This document shows positions 39,898 through 50,915 of a DNA stretch of 59,585 nt, piece after piece. Both the position numbers and the translations under genes were made by a program. Source of the DNA: Fragilaria crotonensis (lineage: Eukaryota > Bacillariophyta > Fragilariophyceae > Fragilariales > Fragilariaceae); contig JAKSYS010000375.1 in NCBI GenBank assembly GCA_022925895.1, positions 1-59,585 on the forward strand, written 5' to 3'. Each line of letters starts with the position of its first letter. Within the stretch, counting starts at the first letter, position 1. The notes beneath the pieces were generated by a model, which searched no databases, was not told the DNA's origin, and saw only the letters and a list, made by a program, of their open reading frames with translations.

Positions 39898-41232
39898 ATG
39901 ACAGAGGCGACGATGGAGCGTCTCTCGGGACGGACCTTGGCGGTGTCAGTTCTCCGTACTTATGCGGATCGGGTTCGCGATAGGCTCCTTGGGATTGAGA
40001 GTGAATGGGTATACGTACCAGTCGTTGTTGTTGCCGATGACCAAAAGAACAACACCACCACTCGCAAACGCCCACTCAGGCCTTCATCGTGCAAGGTTAT
40101 CCCTACAAGGCTTGTCCAGGGAGGCCGCAAAAATCGGCGGGGATTCACCATGTTGATTCTTGAAGGGGCAGCGGTGTCCCCGGAAACCCTTTCTCCCTTT
40201 GTACGACAGAACATATCTACCACCATGGAACTGACTCATCGCGTCCTAAATGCAACACCTGCACAAATTGGCGCGACACTGTGGACCTTCGTTGCGGGGA
40301 ATGAATTCGATAATTTTAAACACGTGCTTCGAGTTGAGTGTTTCCCGAAGGAGGAGACAGAAGGTATTTGTTTGGGACTGCAGAAGGCAGCTGCAGGTGA
40401 CACTGCCGACGAGGTGAAACCGTTTGATGGTGTTGTATCCATGACTCCGTCAGCCTCGAAGTGCACGCACATTTTGCATGTTCTTCTTGACGGAGACGCG
40501 TACTGGGTTGGGTTTGTGAAATCGAACTCCGTCGTGACGAAACTCAACGACAATGCAGCAAAACAGGTGATCATTGAACCTACGGACCCCGCGACGGGGG
40601 AAGATTTATCTCCAGTTATGAACCCCAAGGCACCTGTTTCCAGAGCCTATTACAAACTTGATCAAGCGTGGAACGAGGTTCTAGCTCCGATCTTTGCGTG
40701 TACTGCTAGGTGTACTCGTGGGGCTGCCGTTGACCTCGGGGCTGCACCTGGTGGATGGACGCAGGTTCTGTCAGATCATTTCCCGCTCGTCGTTGCCGTG
40801 GATCAAGGTGTTTTGGCAAAGCGAGTTGCCGCACTAGAATGTGTGAAACAACTAGTGGCTGAACTATCTTCTGAAGCCGTGGCCGAAATGCTGAAAGCAG
40901 CAGCTCCTCTTTCTATCTTGGTCTGCGATGCGAGTACGGATTCTAATGAGATCCTAGACAAGATCATCACATTACTCAAACGACTTGGAAGGGGGTGCTG
41001 GACACTACCGTGTGCTTGGGTGGTGACACTCAAGCTTCCATACAAGACTTCGGGTAGTTTGGAACGCAATCTCGGCAAGGTTTTGGAAACGATACCTCGA
41101 CACCTCGAAGCTGCCGCTACCCATGCCTTTGACAGACCCGTGTCCATAAAGTTCAAAGTTGCGCACCTCATGGCCAACTCTGATAGCGAAAGGACAATAA
41201 TGGCAGTCTTTGATGACATTCATCTCAAATAA
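39898..41232 (+). CDS. FtsJ/RrmJ-type RNA 2'-O-methyltransferase-like protein
   Basis: This is a single-exon ORF of 444 aa from ATG 39898; a second ATG is at 39913. The C-terminal half is a SAM-dependent methyltransferase. The SAM-binding motif is AVDLGAAPGGWTQ (about 277-289). A likely K-D-K-E set has Lys in SRAYYKL (about 253), Asp in LVCDAS (about 344) and Lys in VTLKLPYK (about 379). The order, with an N-terminal half of about 240 residues before the catalytic part, resembles the RlmM group (23S rRNA ribose methylation), though I see no certain THUMP domain. It is probably an rRNA or tRNA ribose methyltransferase; the compartment is unclear. The E2 LTR ends 127 bp upstream, so its promoter may be displaced or LTR-derived. 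Its stop is 22 bp from the stop of the convergent PDI gene. Confidence 0.85.
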   Translation: MTEATMERLSGRTLAVSVLRTYADRVRDRLLGIESEWVYVPVVVVADDQKNNTTTRKRPLRPSSCKVIPTRLVQGGRKNRRGFTMLILEGAAVSPETLSPFVRQNISTTMELTHRVLNATPAQIGATLWTFVAGNEFDNFKHVLRVECFPKEETEGICLGLQKAAAGDTADEVKPFDGVVSMTPSASKCTHILHVLLDGDAYWVGFVKSNSVVTKLNDNAAKQVIIEPTDPATGEDLSPVMNPKAPVSRAYYKLDQAWNEVLAPIFACTARCTRGAAVDLGAAPGGWTQVLSDHFPLVVAVDQGVLAKRVAALECVKQLVAELSSEAVAEMLKAAAPLSILVCDASTDSNEILDKIITLLKRLGRGCWTLPCAWVVTLKLPYKTSGSLERNLGKVLETIPRHLEAAATHAFDRPVSIKFKVAHLMANSDSERTIMAVFDDIHLK

Positions 41233-41254
41233 CCTTACTCTATAGTCAACTTTT

Positions 41255-42811
41255 CTACAGCTTCTTCGGTTTAAAGACCTTGTACAGAGTGGCATCGATC
41301 AATCCAAGTGTGGTGAAGGTACCTCCAATAATGGCACATAGTGACGTGAGGTAATCGTACCACTTGCGCCCTTGCTTTTGGACCACAACGCTCATCGGAC
41401 TCAAGTCGTAGGAAAATCTGGCCTCCGGGACATTCTGTGGGTCATAAAACACAATCTGCGACTGTTCCAAGAATTGGTATGCCACCATTGAGTTTGATTC
41501 TGTGTTTCCCATGTTCAAATGAGTGGAGACGACTTTTATGTAGTGATGGTAGGCCTGATGGAAATCTACTGTGAGGTAGCTGGCGCCGTCCATAGGATTG
41601 AATTGCTGGTGCTCAGCTGGCGCTTGCTTCAATATCCGCTTGGTCTTTCGGCTGGCACTTTCAATGGGTTCTCCAAAACTCAAGTGATTGACAACGTGGC
41701 TGAGATTGGTCATGGCAGCATTCAAGTTGTGGTTCTTCGATTTAGCCTCAATGTGAAAGTTTCCAGGAACGCGATTGACGAACAAGTGTCCAGAGACTTG
41801 ACAAGCTGGATGCTCGGGACGGTTCTGTTGAAAGAGCTGACGCTTTGCGTCGCGTGCGTCCTCGGACGTGTGAACCTGCTTCTTGTCCCACTCCTTGAAC
41901 TTCTCATCCATCTCTAGCTTGCGCTTAGCGAACCCCAGCAGGGCTGGAACAGTACGATCCATCTTGTAATCAGGAGAGATGGGTTCGCCATGACTGAACC
42001 ATCGGAGAGTAGGAAAGGCCATGACCTTGAGTTTGCGGCACAAGTTTGCCTCCTTGACACAGTTGACTTCGCCGATACCGACAGGCATACCCTCCTCCAT
42101 GACCTCTTTCGCCAACTGCTCCCACGTAGGCCCCATCTTTTGACACCAAATGCACCACGGCGCAAACAAACCAACGAAAGCCATCTCGTGACGATTAATC
42201 CATTCGTCCCAGGATTCCTCATCCAAGTGCTCCACGGTCACTCCCTCCGACTCGTGCATTTCTGCCAATGTCAATTCGTGTTCGTCGTGCTTTACCTCTC
42301 GCGCTTCACGGTTGCGTCCAGAAAAGACACGGCGTTTGCCGTCGCTATCGAGCTGCCATTTTTCCACATTCTTGGTGACATTCTGACGGTTGGTTCCCAA
42401 GGCATCCCAGACGTCGACCGACACAAAGTCGCAGTGCAAATCTAGCATGGTAATGTTGAAATTTAAGCGAATCTGAGGCTGTGTGTTCTCATCAAGCGTA
42501 ATCGAAGTACTCATGGTGGTTCTAGCAAAGGCGGCTGTCTCCGAGAGAAAGAGTATGCCCATAACTCCCATGGCACAAATCGACATGATGGCCCCCAAAG
42601 CCGTTGCCTAAAACGAGAATCGTAGGGTAAGAAGTGAGAAATACAGTGGTGGTACTACGGTACGTAGGAGTTTACGTATGGATTTTCTTGGAGGGAGAAC
42701 AATGTTTCGTCACTTGCGTACCTCAGTCAAATCCTTGGGAACACGACGATAAAAGTCCACAGAAGACAATGCATTGCTTCTGCCACGTCCGCCGTTGATC
42801 TGGTTGCTCAT
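41255..42811 (-). CDS. PDI-ERGIC fusion protein (thioredoxin domain within an Erv41/Erv46-like protein)
   Basis: Exon 1 (42811-42722, 30 codons) and exon 2 (42607-41255) flank a 114-nt intron (42608-42721, GTACGC...TTTTAG). The product is 480 aa. The N terminus has the ERGIC signature DFYRRVPKDLTEAT and a first membrane segment. A lumenal thioredoxin domain follows with APWCIWCQKMGPTW (CxxC at about 182-185) and the cis-Pro loop AFPTLRW. The ERGIC/COPII-coat domain follows, then a second membrane segment. It ends KPKKL, which fits a KxKxx ER-retrieval signal. Plants have the same fusion (PDI-C, PDIL5-3/5-4), so this is a known type. It should cycle between ER and Golgi and act on disulfides of cargo. 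The start was fixed by the conserved ERGIC N terminus. Confidence 0.93.
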
Positions 42812-43215
42812 CGTCAAAGATTACCGTACGACGTTGCAACACAACAAGATGTATTCAAAAACTGTTCATATAGCTCAATCGGCGCAACGCGTGATGCAGA
42901 GGCGACCGTCTGCTATCTGCCAGCAGCCAGGACTCCACAGCGCAATAGAAAAGGGGACATTTTGCCATTCATTCATGTGTGTTAAAAAGTCTGAGTGATA
43001 TTTAAAGCTTAGTTCCCATTCACATTCGCACCTCCAGATTGTTTTGCATCTACAGCGTACAGTGCTAGTACGACACTACGCTAGTACTCCGTATACAGTT
43101 GACCTTTCATCCAACCGCATCGTCGATCCAAGCCGACATCCAACATCCGATGTTCACACACACCACAATGCCGACATAGCTTGTCATAGCCGCCACTGCC
43201 ACCAACACTACCACA

Positions 43216-44074
43216 ATGGAACAAGCTCTACATGCCTACCTTGATCCTCTCTTACAAAAGCACGCGGCTGGACAGCTGATAGTGTACGAAGATCTACTGT
43301 CATCGTGGGATTCGTGCCAAGCAGTGTTACAACAACATCTAGAAGGTGATGATGAGATAGCGGTATGTATCGCACGTAGATGTTGCTAGTAGTTCGCATT
43401 GGATCTGATCTGATCTGATCTTATCGTCGCTCACCAAACAGTATTGACGTCAAATCGCTCACTAAAATTCTTCCATCTTTCCTATTCTTTTTTCAATGTC
43501 GATATGACAGAGACGACTCAAGGAATTGCACGATTCACAGATCAAGGCTTACACTAGTGCTGCCCAGAAGGCCTTGTCGCATTTCGCCAAGACTATTTCA
43601 TTGCCTCAAGTCGAATCAGGCGTGGATGAATCAACGTACGTGGAGCGAGTATGTAGCACATTACAGATTCCACAATGGAAAGTCAATCCACAATTCGTTC
43701 GTATTATTGTCCAAAAGAGAGCTACCCAGTACCATCAACAGCAGGTTGCTGCCGCTACCGTCAACAACAATAACAACAGCAATGGTGACGATGAAAATGA
43801 AGCAGATTTAGAAGATGGTGAGGATGTAAGTGCCGTTGGAACGGATGATACGGAAGATGATGACGAAGAAGACGGCGAGCTAGTGGATGCAGACGACAAG
43901 TTGCCGGAAGCAAAGAAATTTGTCAGTAAGAGCGCTCGAAGCAACGCCAACAAACAAACTAAGAAAAAAGCACACCCTGCAAAGATTCTGCGGCCACCTT
44001 TACGAGGTAGAAAACCCAACAATCGAGGACGTGGGAGAGGCGGCGGCGCCCGAGGACAAGCTAGACCTGCGTAG
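43216..44074 (+). CDS. Unrecognised acidic protein with a Gly-Arg-rich tail
   Basis: Exon 1 (43216-43362, 49 codons) and exon 2 (43511-44074) flank a 148-nt intron (43363-43510, GTATGT...GACAG). The product is 236 aa. The N-terminal half (to about residue 125) is predicted mixed helical with no motif I know. A Gln/Asn run and a long Asp/Glu stretch (about 135-185) follow, then a Lys-rich part and a basic tail with RGRGRGGGARG, an RGG-type sequence that often binds RNA. I infer a nuclear or nucleolar protein, but no function can be named. The nearest upstream gene, on the other strand, is the PDI fusion at about 0.4 kb. Confidence 0.65.
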
Positions 44075-45639
44075 GTCTCACCCGTCACTATACTGCTAAA
44101 TGTAGCGATCAGAGTTGAAATCGTGCCTTCTTCTTTTTTTTTTGGTTTGAGGCCCCAGTAGACTGTAATCCAATGCTAAATGCTACGTTAACATTCCACG
44201 ACCATTACTAAGACACAAGACCCCAACATCATCCTTAGAAGTCTGCTCATTCCTGGTTATCCCTGTGGACCTCGCTGAGGCCCTTTGCCTCTGTCATGGC
44301 GATGGATTTGTTTTTTGAAAAGGAACAGCTTGAAGGCGACACTATTGCGCAGGCTCCCTTCTTGTTGGATGTTGAAGAAATACTGGAAGTCTTCCTTTGT
44401 AGTGTTGTAGTGTTATTGACCTGCCAAAGTCGCGGGAGTTGGAGCAGAATGTGGAGCTATTGCGGAACACTCATGTTTACGCCAATCGGAGCTCCTGGGT
44501 GATGGAGTTGCTGATCCCATGCCTCATATTCATCCTAGGTGGGTTGTGGTTTGAGTTTATTATAGTAGACTCATATCCAGTAGCCATTGAATGTACATTA
44601 TAATGACAATTTAGCACAAATAATGGAGTGGTCTATCAATAATTATGAGATGGAGATGGAGTACCAAGAAATACTGAGACACCTTCTGGAAACGCATAGA
44701 AGCAGGATGAATCAATTTGACAGCTGACAGTTTTGTCATGCTTCCTCCGGTACATACCCCGTAGAAACCCCTGTAGAACGTAATTATTTAATTACTTGTT
44801 CAATTTTGATTTTACAATAAAGACAAAGTTGGCTACGAATAGCTCTAAGCGCCCTCTATTCATTTCTGCAATAAAATTGAAGGCTTGGGTGTTGCGTGTC
44901 AACTGTCAGCGCAGTACGAGTACGAAGTACAACAACCCAAGTACTGCGTACGAGTACGGTGTAGACAGTAGTACTACTAGTTCTAACTAGAGACTGCTCC
45001 TACGTACTGCTACTACTAGTGGCTACGGTGGTCATGATCTCAGGGTGTCGTCTTTGAAATTGCTTATTTCTCCACAAGTTTGATCTTCTTGAACAATTTA
45101 TCCATTGCTTTGTTAGAGAGGAGGACCTGTTCTATCCAAAAATGCAATAATATACGAACATTAGTGCATAAGTTGATGTGATTGCAGCACAGTATACAGT
45201 ACCCTATTTTTACTAGTAAAATCGTCGCGGTACAATTGATTCAGCTTAGCCAATTTGGGCTTAAATGGGAGGATTTGCGGGAATTGAAATTCTGTGGAAT
45301 CTACGTATCAGATTTTTAAATATGAAACAGATTTGGAAAGGGCTAATCGAGATCTATCGAATGGCGTATTCATAATCTAAAATAAACGTCGAGGGGATGG
45401 ATAGGAATTTTCCGAAAAATCTTGGCCAAACCGTTCATCCTGCTTCTAGTAAACCTCTCTATCGTACGTTTTCGGACTGCAGAAATCCGTTGTAGTGAAC
45501 GCTACAGCACTGATATACTGTAGCATATTTGGCGCGCGAACTCGAGTGACACAACAGCAACAACATCATAACATAGTTGTCGTCGACCATATATGTGGCA
45601 ACATTGCAGGCTGTAGTCCGAGTAGACGATAAAACCAAC
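44075..45639. other. Intergenic region with a possible gene relic
   Basis: No intact gene is recognised. Around 44296-44740 short frames encode DLFFEKEQLEG, then RELEQNVELLRNTHVYANR with ELLIPCLIFIL. After a gap comes IMEWSINNYEMEMEYQEILR. Together these look like pieces of a helical membrane protein and may be a decayed gene. Near 44910-45030 the DNA is very dense in AGTAC/GTACT words. Confidence 0.3.
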
Positions 45640-47785
45640 ATGGCTCAACCTGTTGCTCAGATTTGGAATGGAAGAACCTCAAACATGCCTGAAAATGACT
45701 TGATGATTGACGTCAAGAAAGAAGATGCGGGGACGTCCCTTAAGGCAGGCGACGGTGGCTCTGGAGAGGAAGCAACATTTACATGGGATGACGACGGAGT
45801 ACTTAATACTCATGGCCTAATGGAACATCGGAGGCTTATAATGATTGAGAATGGAACAAAGACGAGCTTTCAAATTGGAGATGCAGTCCTATTGGAAGCA
45901 CCGAAAGGCTGCAATGAACCGTATGTCGCGAGAATCGATGGCATGTGGCAAGAAGCGGAACACCCCGAAAGAAATGGCGAATCCCTAATGATGATTCGTT
46001 GCCATTGGTATTATCGGGTCAGTATTAGAACGGCTATTCGTGTGCCGGTCGTTTTGACGATGTAACAAAACTCATTTACTTTTTCCTACAGAAAGATTCC
46101 GTTGTTCGTATGCTACCAAGTGCGAACTTTGTTGGAGAAATATCCAAAAAGATGCTTGTTAATTCCATGACAAAGAATGACTTGCTCCTTACAGACCATT
46201 GCGATGACAACGATGTGTGCTCAATTGTGGGCAAGTGCACAGTGATTGATCGACCGACAGAGGGCGCGCATCACAACAGTGTATACATATCAAGATTTAG
46301 TGCTAGCCTGACAAGAGACCAGATCCGTGTGACAACAAAGGATAAGGGGTTTCTTTGCGAAGGAAAAGTCATGAAACGTAAGGCCGTACACAAGAGTAAT
46401 ATCAAGCAGCAGAAGAAGTTGAAGTCCGATTCAATGAGTGGCGTCATGGCCGAGTCTGTGCAAGCTAAGGGTGAACGAAAAAACGCATCTCGTCACTCTT
46501 CAGAGTTGTGGGAGATGCATGGATTTTCATCACTTTCTCAAAAGAAGGCAGTCGCCAAAACCATCTCCAAACAATTGCCCGGTGACATGAGGCGATGTGC
46601 ATTTCAGGTAGGGTCTTTCTTTCTTTTTGTGAACGAACGCCAACGAATTTGGGAAAGGAGAAATAACGGTGACCCAGCGCCCTGGAGTCAGTGTATCGTT
46701 TTCAATGAATACTTCTTCTGCAATGTAAGTAAATTCTATGCAAAATATGTGGTATGGTCAAGAAGACTGCAATCCCTCATGTCTTGTAGAACTACCGTGA
46801 ATTGGACCGAGGAACCAACTACTTCCGCGACCAAATGTTGCAGCTACGGGAAAAGTACCCAACGGTAGGTCGCCAGGTCTGGCTGAGTAAAGTTCTATTC
46901 GCATCGATGTGCTATCGACTCCTTAACTTGATAGAAACGTTCGAAGCATTTGGCGGAATTCCTGAGCCGGGTGCCGTGTCCAAGTTTTTAACGTCAATCC
47001 GGGAGACGATGAAAGCAGGAAAGATTGCTTTCACGGGAGCACACCAGACTATGGGGTTCGACCGATACAACGACACCATGCACGATGTGGTCAAGTCTTT
47101 GAACAAGCTCGCGTCTGACATTTTCAACGCTGACCTGAGGAAAAGCCTAAGAGACTGTTACCATGAGGTGACCAGCATCTGCAATGTCGGTCCCTTCTTC
47201 GCATGGCAGATTACCTGCGATTTGATGGAGTGTGGCTGCTTGCCAAATTGCACGGAGAATGACTACGCGAAACTGGGAAATGGAGCTGTCAAGGGGATAC
47301 AATTGATTTTTGGGAAAGAGTGCAAGTCCGAGGTCCAGCAGGTACATGCAGCGATGCTCCTTGGCAAACTACAAAATCAAGTCTTTGCAGATCTTGGAGT
47401 TCACTTCCCCCGATTTCGTGGCAAGGAGCTGACTTTGAAAGACATCGAACACGCCTTGTGCGAGTTCAATAAGTACTACGCCATCCAACGCAGTCTGCGA
47501 ACAAGGTAAGTAGCACCGTTACAGGTTCGCTTGAGTGAGCAATTCTGTCTAACTTAAGATCTCTTTTGAGTGAACAGAAACAATGTCATGGGACAGCGTC
47601 TCATAAAGTCACGATCGTCCATGAATTTAGAGGTTTGCGGTTGTGGGGAGACGGAAGAGGTTACACGGTGTCGTAAATGTCTGAATGCTTACTGCTCTAT
47701 ATGTGATCTTCATAACGACAATTGGGCCAATCACTGGATTTGTTGGAAGTGCGTCGATTTTGATTGCATGCAATTTTCTGATTAA
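45640..47785 (+). CDS. BAH domain / DNA-base-hypermodification-like helical domain / Cys-His finger fusion protein
   Basis: Four exons (45640-46017, 46092-46724, 46790-47505, 47578-47785) with introns of 74, 65 and 72 nt, all GT-AG and frame-keeping, give 644 aa. Residues about 70-205 form a BAH domain (FQIGDAVLLEAP, ARIDGMWQ, CHWYYRKDSVVRML, RFSASL). A basic linker follows. Residues about 290-570 match the helical domain shared by 5-hmdU DNA kinases and alpha-glutamyl/putrescinyl-thymine pyrophosphorylases. Its motifs are FVNERQRIWERR, PWSQ, YFFCNNYRELDRGTNYF, CNVGPFFAWQITCDL and YAKLGNGAVKGIQ. The C terminus (about 595-640) has eight or more Cys plus two His in a PHD or treble-clef-like pattern. 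The Met at 45640 is the first in frame. In phages this group acts in thymine hypermodification. A nuclear role on modified DNA is inferred. Its stop is 65 bp from that of the convergent PGK gene. Confidence 0.8.
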
Positions 47786-47850
47786 TGTCCTACGACAGCT
47801 AAATAAGCCGGGCGCCGCAAGGATGGGGGCGTTTTTTAGTTCACGTTTCC

Positions 47851-49217
47851 TTATTGACTGCTGTCAATGTTCCCAATAGCCTCCACTCCAGGCAAGACGT
47901 CGCCTGCTAGCAACTCCAACGAGGCGCCACCCCCAGTTGAGACATAGGAGACGTCGTCGGTCTTCCCAAAGACGGCGAGCGCTGACACACTATCGCCGCC
48001 ACCAACAACTGTCACACATCCTCGAGATGTAAGATCAACAAGTAAATCGACTAATCCACGGGTACCTTCGTCAAAAGGAGGCACTTCAAAGACTCCCATC
48101 GGGCCTGTTGAACAGCATCAACGAGTGAGCCGGTTGCACGGAAGATTAATCAGGCCATCACGACGTTTTCCTTACCGTTGAAGATCACTTTCGACATTCC
48201 ATCGAGGGCGCCTGCGAATGCCGCGACAGTGTTCGGTCCAACATCAAGGCCCATGTATCCATCTTCGATTCCATGTGTTGGGACTAGATCAAACGTCCTT
48301 GTGTCTTCGACGTCCATGGGACCCTGCGGAAATGATTTTGCGCACACTGCGTCGATAGGGAGGACGAGATTCTTCCCAAGTCTTTTAGACTCCTCAATAA
48401 GCTGCAAAGCAGTTTCAAGCATACTTTCTTCGACCATGCTGTTACCAACTGGAATTCCTTGCGCCTTCAAGAAGGTGAAGGCAAGGCCACCACCAAGGAC
48501 CAGCGTATCCACCTGCCTCAACAGTCCTTGGATCACTGGAAGCTTCGTGGATACCTTTGATCCTCCAACAATAGCGGCGACGCGGTCGCCTTCTTTGAGG
48601 CGGCTGAAATCAAGAAAGTCAAGCTCTGAAGCAACCAGGCTTCCAATCCCACACAAGTGTGTGTCGAGAAGGCCAGGAACGCCTGCAGTGCTGGCATGAG
48701 CGCGGTGGCAGGTGCCGAACGCGTCGTTGATGTAGGCGTCGGCATACGATGCCAGCTTTTGCGCAAAGTCGACGTCGTTGCGCTCTTCTTGCTTGTAGAA
48801 TCTCAAATTCTCCAATAGAACAACCCCGCCGCCCTCAGCGGGCAACGAGGAGATGGCAGCATCGGCCTTTTCGCCCAAACAGTCTTCACCAAAGATCACA
48901 TTCAACTCCATGAGAGAACCAAGACGCTCTGCGGCGGGACGAAGGGAAAGTTTGGCACGTTGTTGTCCACCAACATCCTCTCCCTTCTGGACCAGCTTGG
49001 GTCGGCCCATGTGTGAGACGAGGATGGCGTTGCACTTGGAACGGAGAATTGCTTCGATGGTGGGAATTGCTCCGCGGATGCGAGAGTCGTCTGCGATATC
49101 ACCTCCGTTCATGGGAACATTGAAATCCACTCGGACAAGGATCTTGGGGGCAACGTCGCCCTTGCGGGCCTCGAGCGTCTCGAGGACGTCGAAAAGGTTT
49201 CTCTTTCGGACCAGCAT
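47851..49217 (-). CDS. PGK: Phosphoglycerate kinase
   Basis: Exon 1 (49217-48176) and exon 2 (48104-47851) flank a 71-nt intron (48105-48175) that splits the Gly codon of NGPMGVFE. The product is 431 aa, normal for PGK (about 400-420). All hallmark motifs are present: VRVDFNVP, DSRIRGAIPTI, LVSHMGRPK, INDAFGTCHRAHAS, VGGSKVSTK, GGGLAFTFL and, at the C terminus, VTVVGGGDSVSA with STGGGASLELL. It converts 1,3-bisphosphoglycerate and ADP to 3-phosphoglycerate and ATP. The N terminus (MLVRKRNLFDVL) has no signal or transit peptide, so I infer the cytosolic form; diatoms also have plastid and mitochondrial isoforms. It converges on the BAH gene. Its upstream region holds a palindromic TGACGTCA cluster. 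Confidence 0.95.
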
Positions 49218-49693
49218 GGTTTGATTGAGAATTTAGTTAAGGTTTTGCTTTGTGTTGTAATATGGTAGTGGCTTAACCTACTCAATGAGAGTGTTAAAAT
49301 CGTGGTGAGAAATGAGAATCACGATTGCCGATTGGATTTCGAAGAGAACACAAGAGAAGATCCAACTCATCATCGACATTCACTTACGAGAAATTGTGAG
49401 TGCTCTGCAATAGCCATCACTGCTTCATGTGATCGTCAACACGACCACTCCAAAAGTGAGAATCACTGACGTTAGTGTTCGCGTCCATCACGGTATGATT
49501 CATACGGTGTCTGATTCGGACAATTCTGTATCCTCTCTTGTTGATGCACTATGGAACAGCTGCCTTCAACGCATCGGGCGAAGAAATATCTTGTTCAGCA
49601 TCAAATTAGAGCGTCGATGTGCGATCATGTGTCATGTCGTCATAGCGTCACTATGGTGTGGTGCATCACACATCACGCCTCCCTAGTCACTAC

Positions 49694-49847
49694 CGATTAG
49701 AATGCAAGGAAATGACGTCAAGCCGTACCAATCAGCATGCTCTCAATATGTTACTGTCTTACTGGAGTACTGTATCACCGTAGGCAGCACGTGAAGGGGT
49801 CAGTACTGTGACGTCATGCTTGACGTCATTTCCTTGCATTCTAATCG
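49694..49847. repeat. 30-bp perfect inverted repeat carrying TGACGTCA sites
   Basis: The arms 49694-49723 and 49818-49847 are exact reverse complements with a 94-bp loop. Each arm contains TGACGTCA (49713-49720 and 49821-49828), and a third copy lies just inside the right arm at 49809-49816. The site is between the divergently transcribed PGK and ELP6-like genes. It may be a small foldback element or a bZIP-type regulatory site. No target duplication is evident. Confidence 0.8.
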
Positions 49848-50074
49848 AAACCGGTATGCATACAAGATGTACGTTGGAGCGTTAGGAGCAATGTACTATC
49901 TACTGGTCAAAAAGGCTACTGGACGATATAGTCGCGGACCAGCGTACAGTACCAGTACTGTAGTCCTGCTCGTCGATTCAAGGCAGTTAGGGAGCTGCAA
50001 TGCGAACCATTCTCTTAAAGGAGAGAGCAAGTGCCACTTGTCACTCAGTGAATCGCGCATCTTTCTTTCTAACA

Positions 50075-50893
50075 ATGGCTTTCAACACTGGCAATGTTCC
50101 TTTGACAGAAGTTCTACCATGGTCTACAGATGGTGAGGATTGCATCCTTGTCACTGACTCAGTCGCGACCGATGGTCGTTTCATGCTTCATACCATCGCA
50201 ATTCAGGCACTTGCGAACAAAGACAAAGTACTCTGGTTGTCATGTGGGCCCGTACCGGAGTCGCTGGTGGCAACAGCTCTGCGTAAGATGGGATGCGAAG
50301 CAGCAGCCTCGTATCTCAAGCGAACAACTCGAAGTACGGATTGGACGCATCCTCTCGCGATTCATTGCGTTATGGTGGACGACCTTCCGACCTCTCCACT
50401 TGACTCGGAACTTTATCTCAAAAATCTCTATCAACGTGTGCAAGAATGGTGCTTGAGTGACTCGAACAATACAACAATTATCGTGGATGACGCCTCAGTG
50501 TTGGGCAACCTGCTGGGTGATCGCACCGTCTACTTTTTTCTATCCTATCTGAGGGCTCTGAACTCCTCCAGGTTGGTTGTCCGATGTTCCAACGACATGG
50601 ATAGCATATCAAACCAAGACGACGACGCGTCCGTAAGGAATCCACACCAAAGCGCGGATTGGGTAGGAGCGGGTGGTCGACGTACGCATGCAGTGACGGT
50701 TATTCCTTGGGAGAGGAAACTGACTGAGTTCGCAAATTGGATTGTCGATGTTGTTCCCCTTGCTAGTGGATACTCGAGAGAAGCCCACGGTCGGCTGGTC
50801 TTCACCGCCAGAGCTGCCATCTCTGAGCCGGCGTTGGTGATGAACTATTGCTTGCAAGATACTGCCGTGTCGGCAATTCGATTGAGGAGCTAG
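50075..50893 (+). CDS. Elongator complex subunit 6-like protein
   Basis: This is a single-exon ORF. ATG 50075 (ACAATGGC) gives 272 aa, close to human ELP6 (266 aa). ATG 50000 in the same frame would add 25 residues and cannot be excluded. The sequence has a RecA-like pattern without a Walker A P-loop: CILVTDSVATDGRFMLHTI, then VLWLSCGPVPESLVATALRK, and a Walker-B-like TIIVDDASVLGNLLG. This is the ELP6/ELP4/ELP5 type. In the Elongator complex, Elp4-5-6 forms a ring that aids tRNA wobble-uridine modification. The assignment rests on these motifs and length. Its stop is 22 bp from that of the convergent transporter. Confidence 0.65.
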   Translation: MAFNTGNVPLTEVLPWSTDGEDCILVTDSVATDGRFMLHTIAIQALANKDKVLWLSCGPVPESLVATALRKMGCEAAASYLKRTTRSTDWTHPLAIHCVMVDDLPTSPLDSELYLKNLYQRVQEWCLSDSNNTTIIVDDASVLGNLLGDRTVYFFLSYLRALNSSRLVVRCSNDMDSISNQDDDASVRNPHQSADWVGAGGRRTHAVTVIPWERKLTEFANWIVDVVPLASGYSREAHGRLVFTARAAISEPALVMNYCLQDTAVSAIRLRS

Positions 50894-50915
50894 CAGCTGT
50901 TTTGAACGAACGCAG

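Noticed and set aside
44296..44740. Possible helical membrane protein gene
   Set aside because: Pieces fall in different frames and no convincing splice sites join them, so it is only mentioned as a relic.
49429..49686. Small ORF in the PGK/ELP6 spacer
   Set aside because: Short, no motif, and located in a divergent promoter region.
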